Assembly: GCF_000775915.1 (NCBI RefSeq)
Contig: NZ_BBLT01000011.1
Coordinates: forward strand, 1-64,000
Length of the DNA stretch: 64,000 nt
DNA from: Sporocytophaga myxococcoides
GTDB taxonomy: Bacteria > Bacteroidota > Bacteroidia > Cytophagales > Cytophagaceae
Direction: 5' to 3'
Shown: piece after piece, positions 18,967 to 29,072 of the stretch
How the letters are laid out: each line of letters starts with the position of its first letter
How positions within the stretch are numbered: position 1 is the first letter of the stretch
Translations under genes and position numbers: made by a program
Notes under the pieces: generated by a model
The model's database searches: none
The model's input: only the letters and a program-made list of their open reading frames with translations
What the model was told of the DNA's origin: nothing

Positions 18967-21900
18967 ATGGGAGAATTTTTACACAGGAGTCGTCAGAGTT
19001 CAGACAAGAATCAGAATCTTCATCAGTCAAATAATATACAAAGCAAGGGTGTAGCGCAAAAGCATAAAACCCAGGAAGCACAGACTGACGAAAATATTTC
19101 AACAGAATCCACAACCACCGAAGTATTGCAGAGAAAATGGGATAGCGCTGAAAGTGGTGGTGATGAAAGAAATAAGCGTAGCGGTCCTGTTCTTCCTATT
19201 GAAGAGGAGGAAGAAGAACCTGTTCAGCGAAAGGGACCTGAGCCATTGCAGTTGTTTGAAGCAGAAACGGAGGAAGAGCCGGTACAGAGAATGGGCCCTG
19301 TTCCAATACAGTTTCATGCAAGTGAAGAGGAAGAGCCGATTCAAAGACTTGGTCCAGTTCCTTCGATGGTAGCAGAGGACCATGAAGAAGAACCAATTCA
19401 AAGAAGAAGCCCTATACCATTGCAGTTTTATGCAACCGAAACAGAAGAAGAGCCAGTTCAGCGTAAAGGGCCTGTTCCGCCGATGTCAGAGGAGTTTGAA
19501 ATAAGCAATGAACAAAGTCATGAAATAGCCTCAGATAAACTTCCACCGACAGTACAAGCTAAAATGGAGAACTCATTCGGTGAAGATTTCTCAGATATAA
19601 GTATACATAAAGATTCATCACAGTCCAAAGACCTCAATGCGTATGCCTATACACAAGGCACCAATATTCACTTTGCCCCAGGTCAATACAATCCGGAATC
19701 GCAGAAAGGCCAGGAGCTTATTGGACACGAACTGACTCATGTGGTGCAACAGAAGGCAGGTAGGGTTCAGCCAACCGTACAGAAGAAGGGAGTTGGAATA
19801 AACGATGATGAAGCTTTAGAGAAGGAGGCGGATGAGATGGGAGCGAAGGCGGCGAAGGGACATATTGTAGCTACATCTGGAAATACCTTAGGAGGTAATT
19901 CATTTCCCGGAACGATCCAGCAGTCAGAAGATGATGATCTTATAAATGAAAAGATAAAGATTTACAATGAACAGATAACTGAAGCCAGTTTGTTATATGG
20001 AATCTCTGAGGATCAAATTCGATTACTAATAGCACAGTGTTCAAAAGGAGAAAAAGATTTTACGGATGGTCAATCTTTCGGACTGTTGGGCCTTACTGAG
20101 CCTTTATGGAGTGAAACCAAAGTTAAATTCCCGGAACTTGCAAACTATGAATTCGGGAGCTCCTGGAATGATGCAAGAGCAAACATTTTATTGGGCGTAG
20201 CTGCGTATAAACTTCAATTAGCCAATACACCTAGTGCAGAAGCTCCTGTTGCAGAAAAGCAGACAAGTGACACAAGTACTTCAATTCTTGCAAATCCAAC
20301 TGACTCCCAGAATGACAGTACATCTGCTAGTGATTCTTCACCTGCTCAGGATAATTTAAATGAGCAAGGGCTAAATTCAGGGCAACCAATTGCTGCATCT
20401 GGTGATCCTACGAAAATTATTGTGGGTGTTATTGACGATCTCCCAATAGGGAGCAAAGAGGAGATCATTAAGATTCAAAGCGCATTAAAAGCACTTGGCT
20501 ATTATTCTGGTAATGCAGATGGAATGATAACCCGAAAGGATAAAACGGAAAGCGGTACAGTAAAAGCAATAGAGGATTATCAGAAAGACAACCACCTTCC
20601 TCAAACCGGTAATGTCGATGTTTCTACAAACGAACTTTTAATAACTGCAGTTTCTGTGCTACCTGCTCCTCCTGCTGAATCACCTGTCGTGCATAAACCA
20701 AAAGCTCCAACAAAACCTAAAAAGGTGGATGCTGAAAAGATTCCTCAAAGCCCTAAAGCAGCTGTAAAGGCAGTCTCCGCTCCTACTCTAACGTCAGAGC
20801 AGATCTATGCTAAGCACAGGGGTGAAATGCTTGCCATAGGGAGAGAACTATTACCTTATGCAAAGTCACATCCGGATGCGATAATAAAAATGCTCGATTA
20901 CCTGACCTGGAGTGGCGACAATCTTGCTTATAATATCAGCTCCCATCTTTCAGAGGCAGATCTTCCAGGCTTGAGCAAAGATCTTATCCAACGTCTTTAT
21001 GATGAACTTGATTCAGGTTATACATCAGATCTCGAGCAATTGCAAATGCAGAAACTGAATAAGTTTTTGTCAGTGAATATTGAAACCCTTTCAGAGTCAA
21101 AGCTTCCGACAAATCCCAAAGACATAGAAGAATACTTTGTTCAGTATGAAAAATTGGCTAAGAGAGAATTGGACTATTGGTATTCAAGTTCAAATAAAGG
21201 TGTGCCCGAGAGTGACAGAGTGAAGCCTGATCTGTTTGTGAAAGAGGCTCGCAGAATTTATGCAGAGAAGCATGATCTTAAGTATATAGTTCCGGTGCAA
21301 TTTGCTCTTGCCCAATTAAAGATAGAAGGAGGTTTGGTAGGAGGGCAAAGAACGGGGGGAAATGTTTTTAATGTTGGTGCAAAGGATAGTGGAGTTACAA
21401 ATTATGAAAAGAGTATTACCACAATGGAAAAAGGATTTAAAGCATATTACTCAATTATGGCAGACAAATATTTGTCTGGCAAAGGGGCTAATGAGTTGCT
21501 TAACAAGGATTCCTTTAGGCATGATACAGGAGTATATGCTACAAATCCATACTATGAAATGGAGATAAAGTCGGAAATTGGCCTGATGTATTACCGTACC
21601 TCACAATATGCATTATCAGGTACTGTGGGGAATAAAGGAAATAATAATGCTAAGGACATCGCTATTGTGGGTTCTCTGCTTAATAAAGTGGGTTATCTTA
21701 AAAAGGAAGATATAAGCGATTTAAATAAAGTGACAGAAGGAATAAGGAAATTTCAACAAATTGAAATGTCTCCTAAAGATGAAAAGTGGTTTAAAGAAAG
21801 GTTAAGTCATGTAGAAAGGGCAGATGACAAGAAGAGCATAACAAGTAAATCTGAAAAATTTGTAGATGGAAATGTATTGTCAAATGGACAAACAATAGGG

Positions 21901-22830
21901 TTGCTTTATTATATGGCAGTTTTGAATGGTAAGATTCCAAATGGTGGTGTAATAGTAGATAATAAGGGTGAATCAGCTTCAAATTCTAAAAGTGAGAGTA
22001 ATATGAATAATCATAAAGGGAATGGTGATCTTATATCCATAGGTGACGAGATATTCAGAGCTATAGATGGATTTGGAACAGATGAGGAAGCTATATTTGT
22101 TGCCCTAGCCAAATTGAATCATAATCAAGGAATGATTGATGAATTAAAAAAATCTTATTCTTCAAAGTATAAAGTTTCTTTAATTGAGGATTTAAAAGGG
22201 GACTTGTCGGGGAGTGATCTTAAAAAGGCAATGCAATATTTAAATATTATGGATAAAGATGCCAAAGAGGGAGAATTTGAAGATAAATCTAAGAATGCTT
22301 CCTATTACATAAGTAAAGTCAAGTTTTCAGGAAATGCTGATCCATCAATTGTAAAAGACGATATAAGGTATATACTTGGATGTTTGGCTGACGCTGCAGG
22401 GTTATCCAATGTCGTAGTTACAGGTACAGCCAGAACAGCTTTAAAACAAGCTCAAGTGATGTATTATTATCTTAGTATAGGTGATGATATGGGTTATAAA
22501 GCTCCTGGTGAACGTGTTCAACAAGTTTATTATAAGATGAAAAAGGAAGGAAAAAAGGAAGAAGAAATTATAAATTCAATGTATCAAAAAATTCTTGAAG
22601 AAGGGCCTGAGAATGTTTCTGCTCATTGTGCAGATTATTCAAAAAAAGTTACTGTTGATTTAGGTTATGGATCGAACGAAATGACAGCAGACCAAGAGAA
22701 AAAATTTATAGCAAAAGTAGGAGAGTTAATGAAGAAAGGAATAATTTTGGACATTCAATGGAAAGCTAACAATAAAAAGGAGCAGGCATATCATTTAGTT
22801 ATTGATGTAGCTAAAAGCAAGAGGGATTAA
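18967..22830 (+). CDS. DUF4157 effector: degenerate SLT, glucosaminidase-like, annexin-like, M15-like
   Basis: A 1287-residue protein without signal peptide. Layout: leader [10 protein letters not shown]; six QRKGPVP-type repeats (71-171); DUF4157 with HELTH at 254-258; an SLT-like domain (about 328-420) in which the catalytic Glu of the paralogue at 30516 (AVES) is replaced by Cys358 (AQCS); PG_binding_1-like (493-560); the helical DNLAY domain (about 620-702); a glucosaminidase-like domain (about 715-890, Glu787); an annexin-like repeat (about 1022-1093, [18 protein letters not shown]); and a C-terminal domain with VSAHCADY (His1220, Asp1223) and AYHLVIDV (His1276), resembling LAS/M15-type zinc peptidases (less certain). 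Peptidoglycan is the likely target; the annexin-like part might mediate membrane binding. Confidence 0.83.
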   Translation: MGEFLHRSRQSSDKNQNLHQSNNIQSKGVAQKHKTQEAQTDENISTESTTTEVLQRKWDSAESGGDERNKRSGPVLPIEEEEEEPVQRKGPEPLQLFEAETEEEPVQRMGPVPIQFHASEEEEPIQRLGPVPSMVAEDHEEEPIQRRSPIPLQFYATETEEEPVQRKGPVPPMSEEFEISNEQSHEIASDKLPPTVQAKMENSFGEDFSDISIHKDSSQSKDLNAYAYTQGTNIHFAPGQYNPESQKGQELIGHELTHVVQQKAGRVQPTVQKKGVGINDDEALEKEADEMGAKAAKGHIVATSGNTLGGNSFPGTIQQSEDDDLINEKIKIYNEQITEASLLYGISEDQIRLLIAQCSKGEKDFTDGQSFGLLGLTEPLWSETKVKFPELANYEFGSSWNDARANILLGVAAYKLQLANTPSAEAPVAEKQTSDTSTSILANPTDSQNDSTSASDSSPAQDNLNEQGLNSGQPIAASGDPTKIIVGVIDDLPIGSKEEIIKIQSALKALGYYSGNADGMITRKDKTESGTVKAIEDYQKDNHLPQTGNVDVSTNELLITAVSVLPAPPAESPVVHKPKAPTKPKKVDAEKIPQSPKAAVKAVSAPTLTSEQIYAKHRGEMLAIGRELLPYAKSHPDAIIKMLDYLTWSGDNLAYNISSHLSEADLPGLSKDLIQRLYDELDSGYTSDLEQLQMQKLNKFLSVNIETLSESKLPTNPKDIEEYFVQYEKLAKRELDYWYSSSNKGVPESDRVKPDLFVKEARRIYAEKHDLKYIVPVQFALAQLKIEGGLVGGQRTGGNVFNVGAKDSGVTNYEKSITTMEKGFKAYYSIMADKYLSGKGANELLNKDSFRHDTGVYATNPYYEMEIKSEIGLMYYRTSQYALSGTVGNKGNNNAKDIAIVGSLLNKVGYLKKEDISDLNKVTEGIRKFQQIEMSPKDEKWFKERLSHVERADDKKSITSKSEKFVDGNVLSNGQTIGLLYYMAVLNGKIPNGGVIVDNKGESASNSKSESNMNNHKGNGDLISIGDEIFRAIDGFGTDEEAIFVALAKLNHNQGMIDELKKSYSSKYKVSLIEDLKGDLSGSDLKKAMQYLNIMDKDAKEGEFEDKSKNASYYISKVKFSGNADPSIVKDDIRYILGCLADAAGLSNVVVTGTARTALKQAQVMYYYLSIGDDMGYKAPGERVQQVYYKMKKEGKKEEEIINSMYQKILEEGPENVSAHCADYSKKVTVDLGYGSNEMTADQEKKFIAKVGELMKKGIILDIQWKANNKKEQAYHLVIDVAKSKRD
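19170..19480 (+). repeat. In-gene tandem QRKGPVP repeats (effector 18967)
   Basis: Six units, the largest number in the island, with variants RSGPVL, RKGPEP, RMGPVP, RLGPVP, RRSPIP and RKGPVP between glutamate-rich spacers. Confidence 0.72.
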
Positions 22831-22881
22831 ATAGTAATTATTAGATCAGATATGTAAAAACTGACTTTTGTCATAGATATT

Positions 22882-23541
22882 ATGAGGGCATTTATTTTAT
22901 ATTGTTGTTTTGTTTCATGTTCAATTATGTTTCCCATTTTATTGGGTTGTACTAGTGGAAGTATTTCAAAACTTGAAACTAATATTGATTCATCTGATTC
23001 AAAGATTGCTAGTTATGGTCATTTGGATATGTTAGGTTCTGAAGCTGTTGCTAATGAAAAGTTGTTTGTTTCACGTAAAATTTTTGATATATCCACACAT
23101 GAGAAGGACAAAGAGTTTAAATCTTTCAAAATATTAAAGGATACAAATGGTGAAATTTACTATACCGCAGTAACTCAGAGAGATGATTCAATTAATGCTG
23201 AAATTTTTAGTGAAGAGGATCTTCATACATTCCATGCTTCTATTATTTGCAGAAGCATGATCGATGCTAATGTTAGGCAGGACAGTGTTTCATACTATAT
23301 GGATGAGATTTTATATTTAACAAAAATTTTTTTTAAAGATACTATCCCATATAACCTAATAAAATGTTCCGATAATAAGGAATTTAAATCTGTTAATGGC
23401 CAGAATAAATTTAAAGTATTCGCATTTGGAGGAAATTTGAATGAAATTTCTGTGGTGGTAAATTCGTCATCCGATCATCAAAAAATCGAATATGCGGTAC
23501 GTGATATTGGAGATCTAGCTCCGTATAGAGATTGTGAATAG
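22882..23541 (+). CDS. Lipoprotein following effector 18967
   Basis: A 219-residue protein with a long N-terminal hydrophobic stretch and lipobox ILLGC (Cys23). The remainder is unrecognised, with FKSFKILKDTNGEIYYTAV and a mixed alpha/beta pattern. It starts 51 bases after the effector stop and is probably co-transcribed. By position it is a candidate protective lipoprotein for that effector; no sequence similarity to the other lipoproteins is obvious beyond the signal. Confidence 0.58.
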   Translation: MRAFILYCCFVSCSIMFPILLGCTSGSISKLETNIDSSDSKIASYGHLDMLGSEAVANEKLFVSRKIFDISTHEKDKEFKSFKILKDTNGEIYYTAVTQRDDSINAEIFSEEDLHTFHASIICRSMIDANVRQDSVSYYMDEILYLTKIFFKDTIPYNLIKCSDNKEFKSVNGQNKFKVFAFGGNLNEISVVVNSSSDHQKIEYAVRDIGDLAPYRDCE

Positions 23542-23602
23542 ATGCCTTTGTATTTAAGGAGGCTAAAAACAAAAGGTAAACCTTAATTAAAGAAATACTT
23601 TT

Positions 23603-24040
23603 ATGAAAATTAAATTTTCCTTTTGCTTTATGCTACGTATAATTTCTAGTTGTCAGAAGGTTCAGAAAAAAAGTGATTATTCTTTATCAAAGAATTATGA
23701 AAATGGTGCTAAAGGAATCACTAGGAATTTTGCTGGAACAAATGATGCTGATTCTATAATTAAATTAGATACTTCTGGAATCGTTTTTGGGTCATTTGAT
23801 GATGCTGATCAAGGAGACGAAGGTGGATACATTTTCGTTATTGACACAACTTGAAATATTAAATCATATTCTCTTGGACTTAAAACTCCTATCGGAGAAA
23901 ATGCATGGAATGATATGCTTAACGGAAGGTATAAAGGTAAAGAGATTAAGGTGCATTGGAAAATGAAAAGAACTTATATTGAATCTATAGGTGAATACAG
24001 AGATTTTGAAACAGCTGAAGAGATTGAGTTTATTAAATAA
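23603..24040 (+). pseudogene. Lipoprotein gene interrupted by TGA; homologue of 17190
   Basis: The first 83 codons (MKIKFSFCFMLRIISSCQK, SPII-like) end at TGA (23852-23854), but the same frame stays open for another 61 codons to TAA at 24038-24040. The joined product of about 145 residues has the blocks of lipoprotein 17190: GIVFGSFDDADQGD, FVIDT, NDMLNGRYKGKEIKVHW, IEFIK. A TGG-to-TGA change would explain the stop. It is either a recently inactivated gene or a sequencing error. Position: second lipoprotein behind effector 18967. Confidence 0.75.
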
Positions 24041-24289
24041 TAGTATTGGATTTAAGTTCTATTTAGTAAAATTTCCAGATCCGGTTCATGGCAATATGTT
24101 TGGCTAGTATCTTTTTAGTTGGAATCTAATCGATTAGATGAGACAAAATCTAAAAATCTACTTATGCAAGCAAAGGATCTATTTTTGTTGAATGTCTGCT
24201 AAGCTAAGGAATCCGTTTTTTGATGCTAAAGATCAGAAGCCATTGTAATTGATACGAGAAAAGGAATCTCCTATCCATCCCCTAACCCC
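24041..24289 (+). other. Intergenic region, no gene seen
   Basis: No supportable gene occurs in this part of the 512-base gap before 24553. A stretch near 24090 (TGGCTAGTATCTTTTT) resembles the signal-peptide codons of the FISUMP gene 10074, but the match is too short to call. The gap continues with leader copy 3 at 24290. Confidence 0.4.
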
Positions 24290-24420
24290 TTTGCTTTCAA
24301 AAATTTAATTTATCAGAAAATTCCCAGCATTTTTCATCCTGAGCATCCTAATTCAGATATTTTTCCTCATAATCACTTGATTTTTAGAAACTATTCCCTA
24401 TTTTGGCATTCCCGAAAAAT
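24290..24420 (+). promoter_or_regulatory. Conserved effector leader region, copy 3, without effector
   Basis: About 130 bases match the 5' half of leader copies 1 and 2 (TTTGCTTTCAA, TTTTTCATCCTGAGCAT, ACTATTCCCTATTTTGGCATTC) and then diverge. No DUF4157 gene follows; the next gene is the FISUMP lipoprotein at 24553. It looks like the footprint of a lost or replaced effector gene. Confidence 0.6.
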
Positions 24421-24552
24421 TTTAGAGTTGAAGATTACTATTTTTACTAAAATTGGTACATTTGGGGAGTTCATTAAGTTGAATATCTTTTGAGTTTAAA
24501 CATCTATTTTAATCGACCAATATATTTTTGAAATAAAAACTTCTTATAGAAA

Positions 24553-25158
24553 ATGAAAAAACTAATGCTTTCCTGGACCCTGGTTTTAGCTGTTGCGGGT
24601 CTTTCTTTAATGTCTTGTGGAAAAGATAAAGATGATAATAAACCTGAAGATCCTGCAGAGTCTACTTTTAAAGATCCAAGAGATAATAAGGTATACAAGA
24701 CAATTAGAATTGGTAATCAGACTTGGTTTGCTGAAAATTTAAATTACGATCTCCCATCAAATATTGGAAGTTCTGCATGCGCAAGTGATAGTTGTGATAA
24801 ATATGGTAAAATGTATCCCGCAGATGCAGCACTTTTAGCCTGTCCAAAAGGTTGGCATTTGCCAAGTGATGCTGAATGGAAATTACTTGAACATAACTTA
24901 GGTATGACGGATGCAGATACAGCAAAATCTGGAAGTGAATCACGAGGTGTAGCTGAAGGTGTTTTAAAGAAAATGACAATAGGGGGGACTTCAAAGTTTG
25001 ACATTGTTTTAAATGCTGACAAAATTGCTGAATATTGGACCTCAACAAAGCTTAATGGAAGTCAATATTCAAGGTTCTTTAGTGGAAATAGCAAAAATAT
25101 ATATAGGGAGCTTCAAGGACCTGGTGCTTATAAGTCTGTCCGTTGTTTGAAGGACTAA
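24553..25158 (+). CDS. FISUMP-domain lipoprotein
   Basis: A 201-residue lipoprotein (MKKLMLSWTLVLAVAGLSLMSCGKDKDDNKP). The FISUMP domain covers about 40-200: DNKVYKTIRIGNQTWFAENL, YGKMYPADAALLACPKGWHLPSDAEWK, YWTSTK, VRCLKD. It is a paralogue of 10074. A perfect inverted repeat follows at 25173-25197 and then the large T9SS cargo gene, the same order (FISUMP then T9SS cargo) as at 10074-13289. Confidence 0.85.
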   Translation: MKKLMLSWTLVLAVAGLSLMSCGKDKDDNKPEDPAESTFKDPRDNKVYKTIRIGNQTWFAENLNYDLPSNIGSSACASDSCDKYGKMYPADAALLACPKGWHLPSDAEWKLLEHNLGMTDADTAKSGSESRGVAEGVLKKMTIGGTSKFDIVLNADKIAEYWTSTKLNGSQYSRFFSGNSKNIYRELQGPGAYKSVRCLKD

Positions 25159-25172
25159 CTTTTAAAAATCTT

Positions 25173-25197
25173 GGCAAAAGCATTGTATGCTTTTGCC
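25173..25197 (+). terminator. Inverted repeat after FISUMP gene 24553
   Basis: A perfect 11-base-pair stem (GGCAAAAGCAT with ATGCTTTTGCC) around TGT, 14 bases after the stop codon. No T run follows, so it may attenuate rather than end transcription before 25231. Confidence 0.5.
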
Positions 25198-25230
25198 AGA
25201 ATTGCCTTACAAAACTTTTAGGAGATAAAT

Positions 25231-28200
25231 ATGAAAAAATTTTTATTTTTGCTTTTTATAATCGGTGCAGTTCAAAAGGTTTCGTTTGCACTGGTGACGT
25301 TATCTGACCCAACGCCTCCACCTCCAACTTTATCTCTTTCTCTTAATCAATCAAGCGGATGTATACATAATGGAAATAGTAAGGTTACAGTTTCTTTTTC
25401 AATTGCAAATAAGGAATCGGGTAAAGAATATGAAGCTATAATTCACTATGTAAGCAATGGAAATGATATCGTTGTACAAAAATTAGGAAGTGGAAATTGT
25501 GATCATTGGACATCTCAGTCTGGATATTTTTATGGAGAACTTGTGATTAAAAATACAGCAACCCCAATCCTTCACACAACAGGTCATTATGACTATACAG
25601 TGAATTTGGTCGAAAAACCAAACTTACAAAAAAATTACTATGATGTATGTGTGGGAATCGGTAATGACATCACTTTTGATATAACTATAACAAATGCAAG
25701 TAATAAAGTAGACTATAGTTTACAGGGCGGCTCTAGCGGAAGTACATTTACGTATGTTGGAAACGGGGGAAATCCTAACAATGCAGTCTATTCGTACAAA
25801 GGAAAGACCACAGTGGATGACAATACAGACATTAAGTTTAAAGTCATTGCAAAAAGTAAAGCAGATCCGAGTTGCGATATTGAGTCGGATGAAATAACAG
25901 CTAAGGTACATAGACCACAGACACTTCAGGAGATTGGTGGTTCGTATACAATTTACCTTTCTTCACCGACTCCGAAAAAGCTAAAGGAGTTGTTTGTAAA
26001 TCTTCCCAGTAATGTAAATTTAACTTTTGATACAAAAAAGGCTAAAAAATATGTCTATAAAAATAGTTCGAACGAATATGTTTTTGATCCATCCGTAGCA
26101 GCTCCTTATACAGGAAGTTTCAAAGACTCAATCGTATATACAGTTGATTATGGGACATGCGGTAAAGTTACTAACATAGATCTTAAGACAGAGATCATAA
26201 TTGTAAACGATAAGGAAAGCTTACCTTCCTTTCTAAAGTCAGTGGAACCTCTCCCTATCTGTAATAATTCAGAAAATTTTTCATTTATTGCACTTATTAA
26301 AGATGAATGCCAGGATCCAGACCCTTGGCTTCCAACCATTTCAGTTATTGCAGATAATGGAACATTTCCAGCGAAAGATATTAAGAGTGAAGGAAGGGAT
26401 GATTTGACTGGCGCTTATAGATATAGGTTTACCATTGAACCTCACAAGTATAAAGTTAGCAACAATGGTGTAGTGAAAGTAGAAATAAGTTCTATTTGTG
26501 ATCTTAAAATACTGCCAATTATTGATTACATGCCCTATAGGACAGATCTTACATTAACAGTACCTCCAAAAACTTTTATCAGCGGATTTCCTTCAGAAGT
26601 GAATGGTATTGTAAGTTTATGTAGTTCTTCCTCAGATACAATTTCTATTCGTGGCATTCCATCAGGAAGTTCGGGTAAGTATGTAATTGAAAAAGGTATT
26701 TCACTAGGAGGCAATAATTATAAATTTGAGCCTACTGAACCAACTGCTTTGAGGTATGCTGGGTTTGCATCGCCAGAGAGCGATCCCACTCTTGAAAGGT
26801 TTGTTCCAGCACAGGTTTTTAATAATGTTATATCATCAAAGTATGATAGTGTAATAAGGATTACGTATTGGTCTCCCAAGCCTTGTTCTGATTCTACGTC
26901 GATCATCCTTAAGTTTTTACCTCCTGCTGATATTAAATTTACATATCCAAATGATACTATATGTTTTGGAGATGAGTTAATGCTTAACGTTAAAGGTAAA
27001 ATTAATATAGGGGATAATTTTTTGTGGAAATTTGGAGATGGGGGAAGTTTATCATCACCAGATTCAAATTTATCTTACGTTTATGAGAGACCCGGAAGGT
27101 ATTTTCTGAGATTTCAGACAAATATTAAGGATCTGAACGAAGTTGAGATGTGCAATAATGACATTATTGATACCATTTATGTCGGCGCTAAACCAACCGC
27201 ATCCTTTGACATATACAACAATTATTTAGGGGAATCAGTCCGTTTAGAATCAAATTCTAAAATTCTGGTTCCAAATACACCAGAAGCAAAAGATACAATC
27301 TTCGCATGGAATTGGAAGTTTAGCGGAGGCCTGACAGATTTGCAAGGGGATTCAGTTTCTTTTGGTTCCCCTGGTGTAGAAATAGACCCATATCAAGTCC
27401 TTCATATCACGACTGCATCATGGGGTTGTTCGGACACGGCTATTTTAAGTATGCCAATTTTTCCCGTTCATACTGTTTCACCTGATGAATTCGATAAGGA
27501 ACAATTCAATACATCATCAAAAAATGGCTGGTATCACACCGGTCAATATTATAATGATGAAACTCTTTCGAGCTGGAGGAATGTGCCTCCAAACGGAGCC
27601 CATATAAAAGCAATTTCTCCTGGGGACGCAGCATGGTTTACCAGCGTTTCTGGCAAAGGTGGATATAATGCAGGTGAAAAGTCCTGGGTTGAAAGTCCAG
27701 TTTATGAAATAGGAAACTTGCAACTTCCAATGTTATCTATGGATACCTGGACTGACATGAATTACCCATTTGATGGGGCTTCTGTTCAGTTTGCTTTTGT
27801 CGATACCACAGCATTTGGAAAGGAGAAATGGCAAACTCTGGGAGAAATGGATGGTGAAGGACTTAACTGGTATAATTTTAATTCGGTTAGCGGAAAACCT
27901 GGCAATGAAGAACAAGGCTGGACAGATAATAAATCCGGTAGGTGGTCCTTATCAGCCTATAGGCTTGATACAATCCTTAAATTATCTGCTCAGGATCCTG
28001 TTAACAGAAAGCGCGTCCGTTTCCGGATTGTTCTTGGTACTACAACGATAGGACAAAATATGGATGGCTTTGCTTTCGATAATTTCTTTGTAGGTCAAAG
28101 AAACAGAAAGATCATTGTAGAAGAATTTTGTGATCATGAAAATAAAATTGAGAACCCTGATGAACTCTTTATAGATCCTCAGGCTTTGAGGGTTCAATAT

Positions 28201-29061
28201 CACCTAGCCGATCTTGTTGACGATGATGAGATCAATATTCAGAATCCCTACGAACCAAGTGCGAGAGCGTTGTTGTATGGTATTGGCAAGACTCTTCCAA
28301 GAATTGTGCTTGATGGTATCTTCTTTGAAAATGATAAAGCGTTTGGAACTGAATATGTAAAATGGTCTCAGAAGTCATTGCTTGAGCGTTCATTGATTAC
28401 ATCACCTTATAATATCAAACTGAACTCTAATAATAATGGAGATAGTCTTAAGATTGAAGCCACAATTGAGAAATCTTCAACAGTTACAGAGGACAAAAAT
28501 TATGTAGTACAAGTTGCCATAATTGAAAAAGTTGTGCAAGGTAATGGTAAAGAGTTTACCAATGTGCTTCGCAAGATGCTTCCTAACTCTGCTGGTCACC
28601 GCATAGATAAGAATTCTGTATGGACCTCTACCACTATCAACACTAGTTGGAAGCCTACGATAAAGCCTACAAGCGATATTTATATTATGGCTTACCTCCA
28701 GGATGAGGATACAAAAGAGATTTATCAGTCGGACTACTTACCAGTGGCATTGGCAGACTATCAAAATCTTTATTCGGGAGCCCGTCCGGGAAGTCCTTCT
28801 GCTAAGGGCTCTTTCAGTGATCTGACTTTAAGTCCGAATCCTACCTCTCACGACCTGATGGTAAGATTCGACGGAGTCCTTAAGGATGATTATACCTGGT
28901 CCATCATAGATGTTCTGGGCAATCAGAGAAACGCAGGCTTAATGCTTTATGGTACAGAAGCTAAAATACTCAGTACCGAACAACTAGGTACAGGCATGTA
29001 TTACCTGAAGCTCGAAGGAGAGGGTCGCAGCTTTATTAAGAAATTTTCAGTAGTTAAGTAA
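25231..29061 (+). CDS. Large T9SS-secreted protein with PKD and Omp28-like parts
   Basis: A 1276-residue protein with signal peptide (MKKFLFLLFIIGAVQKVSFA) and an AGGAG site before the ATG. Residues up to about 560 are repetitive beta-sandwich sequence with cysteine pairs. A PKD domain lies at about 566-640 (FLWKFGDGGS, YVYERPGRYFLRF). About 750-960 resembles a jelly-roll (MAM-like) module. About 965-1150 (KIIVEEFCDH..., RIVLDGIFF) recalls Omp28-type thioredoxin-like domains without the cysteines. The last about 85 residues are a T9SS type A sorting domain (LTLSPNPTSHDLMVRF, GTGMYYLKLE). Probably a cell-surface protein; function unknown. A lipoprotein gene starts 11 bases after the stop, so the two are likely co-transcribed. 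Confidence 0.8.
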   Translation: MKKFLFLLFIIGAVQKVSFALVTLSDPTPPPPTLSLSLNQSSGCIHNGNSKVTVSFSIANKESGKEYEAIIHYVSNGNDIVVQKLGSGNCDHWTSQSGYFYGELVIKNTATPILHTTGHYDYTVNLVEKPNLQKNYYDVCVGIGNDITFDITITNASNKVDYSLQGGSSGSTFTYVGNGGNPNNAVYSYKGKTTVDDNTDIKFKVIAKSKADPSCDIESDEITAKVHRPQTLQEIGGSYTIYLSSPTPKKLKELFVNLPSNVNLTFDTKKAKKYVYKNSSNEYVFDPSVAAPYTGSFKDSIVYTVDYGTCGKVTNIDLKTEIIIVNDKESLPSFLKSVEPLPICNNSENFSFIALIKDECQDPDPWLPTISVIADNGTFPAKDIKSEGRDDLTGAYRYRFTIEPHKYKVSNNGVVKVEISSICDLKILPIIDYMPYRTDLTLTVPPKTFISGFPSEVNGIVSLCSSSSDTISIRGIPSGSSGKYVIEKGISLGGNNYKFEPTEPTALRYAGFASPESDPTLERFVPAQVFNNVISSKYDSVIRITYWSPKPCSDSTSIILKFLPPADIKFTYPNDTICFGDELMLNVKGKINIGDNFLWKFGDGGSLSSPDSNLSYVYERPGRYFLRFQTNIKDLNEVEMCNNDIIDTIYVGAKPTASFDIYNNYLGESVRLESNSKILVPNTPEAKDTIFAWNWKFSGGLTDLQGDSVSFGSPGVEIDPYQVLHITTASWGCSDTAILSMPIFPVHTVSPDEFDKEQFNTSSKNGWYHTGQYYNDETLSSWRNVPPNGAHIKAISPGDAAWFTSVSGKGGYNAGEKSWVESPVYEIGNLQLPMLSMDTWTDMNYPFDGASVQFAFVDTTAFGKEKWQTLGEMDGEGLNWYNFNSVSGKPGNEEQGWTDNKSGRWSLSAYRLDTILKLSAQDPVNRKRVRFRIVLGTTTIGQNMDGFAFDNFFVGQRNRKIIVEEFCDHENKIENPDELFIDPQALRVQYHLADLVDDDEINIQNPYEPSARALLYGIGKTLPRIVLDGIFFENDKAFGTEYVKWSQKSLLERSLITSPYNIKLNSNNNGDSLKIEATIEKSSTVTEDKNYVVQVAIIEKVVQGNGKEFTNVLRKMLPNSAGHRIDKNSVWTSTTINTSWKPTIKPTSDIYIMAYLQDEDTKEIYQSDYLPVALADYQNLYSGARPGSPSAKGSFSDLTLSPNPTSHDLMVRFDGVLKDDYTWSIIDVLGNQRNAGLMLYGTEAKILSTEQLGTGMYYLKLEGEGRSFIKKFSVVK

Positions 29062-29072
29062 GGAAAGCAACA

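Noticed and set aside
24080-24130. Remnant of a third FISUMP gene
   Set aside because: Only about 16 bases resemble the signal-peptide codons of 10074; no domain motif follows.
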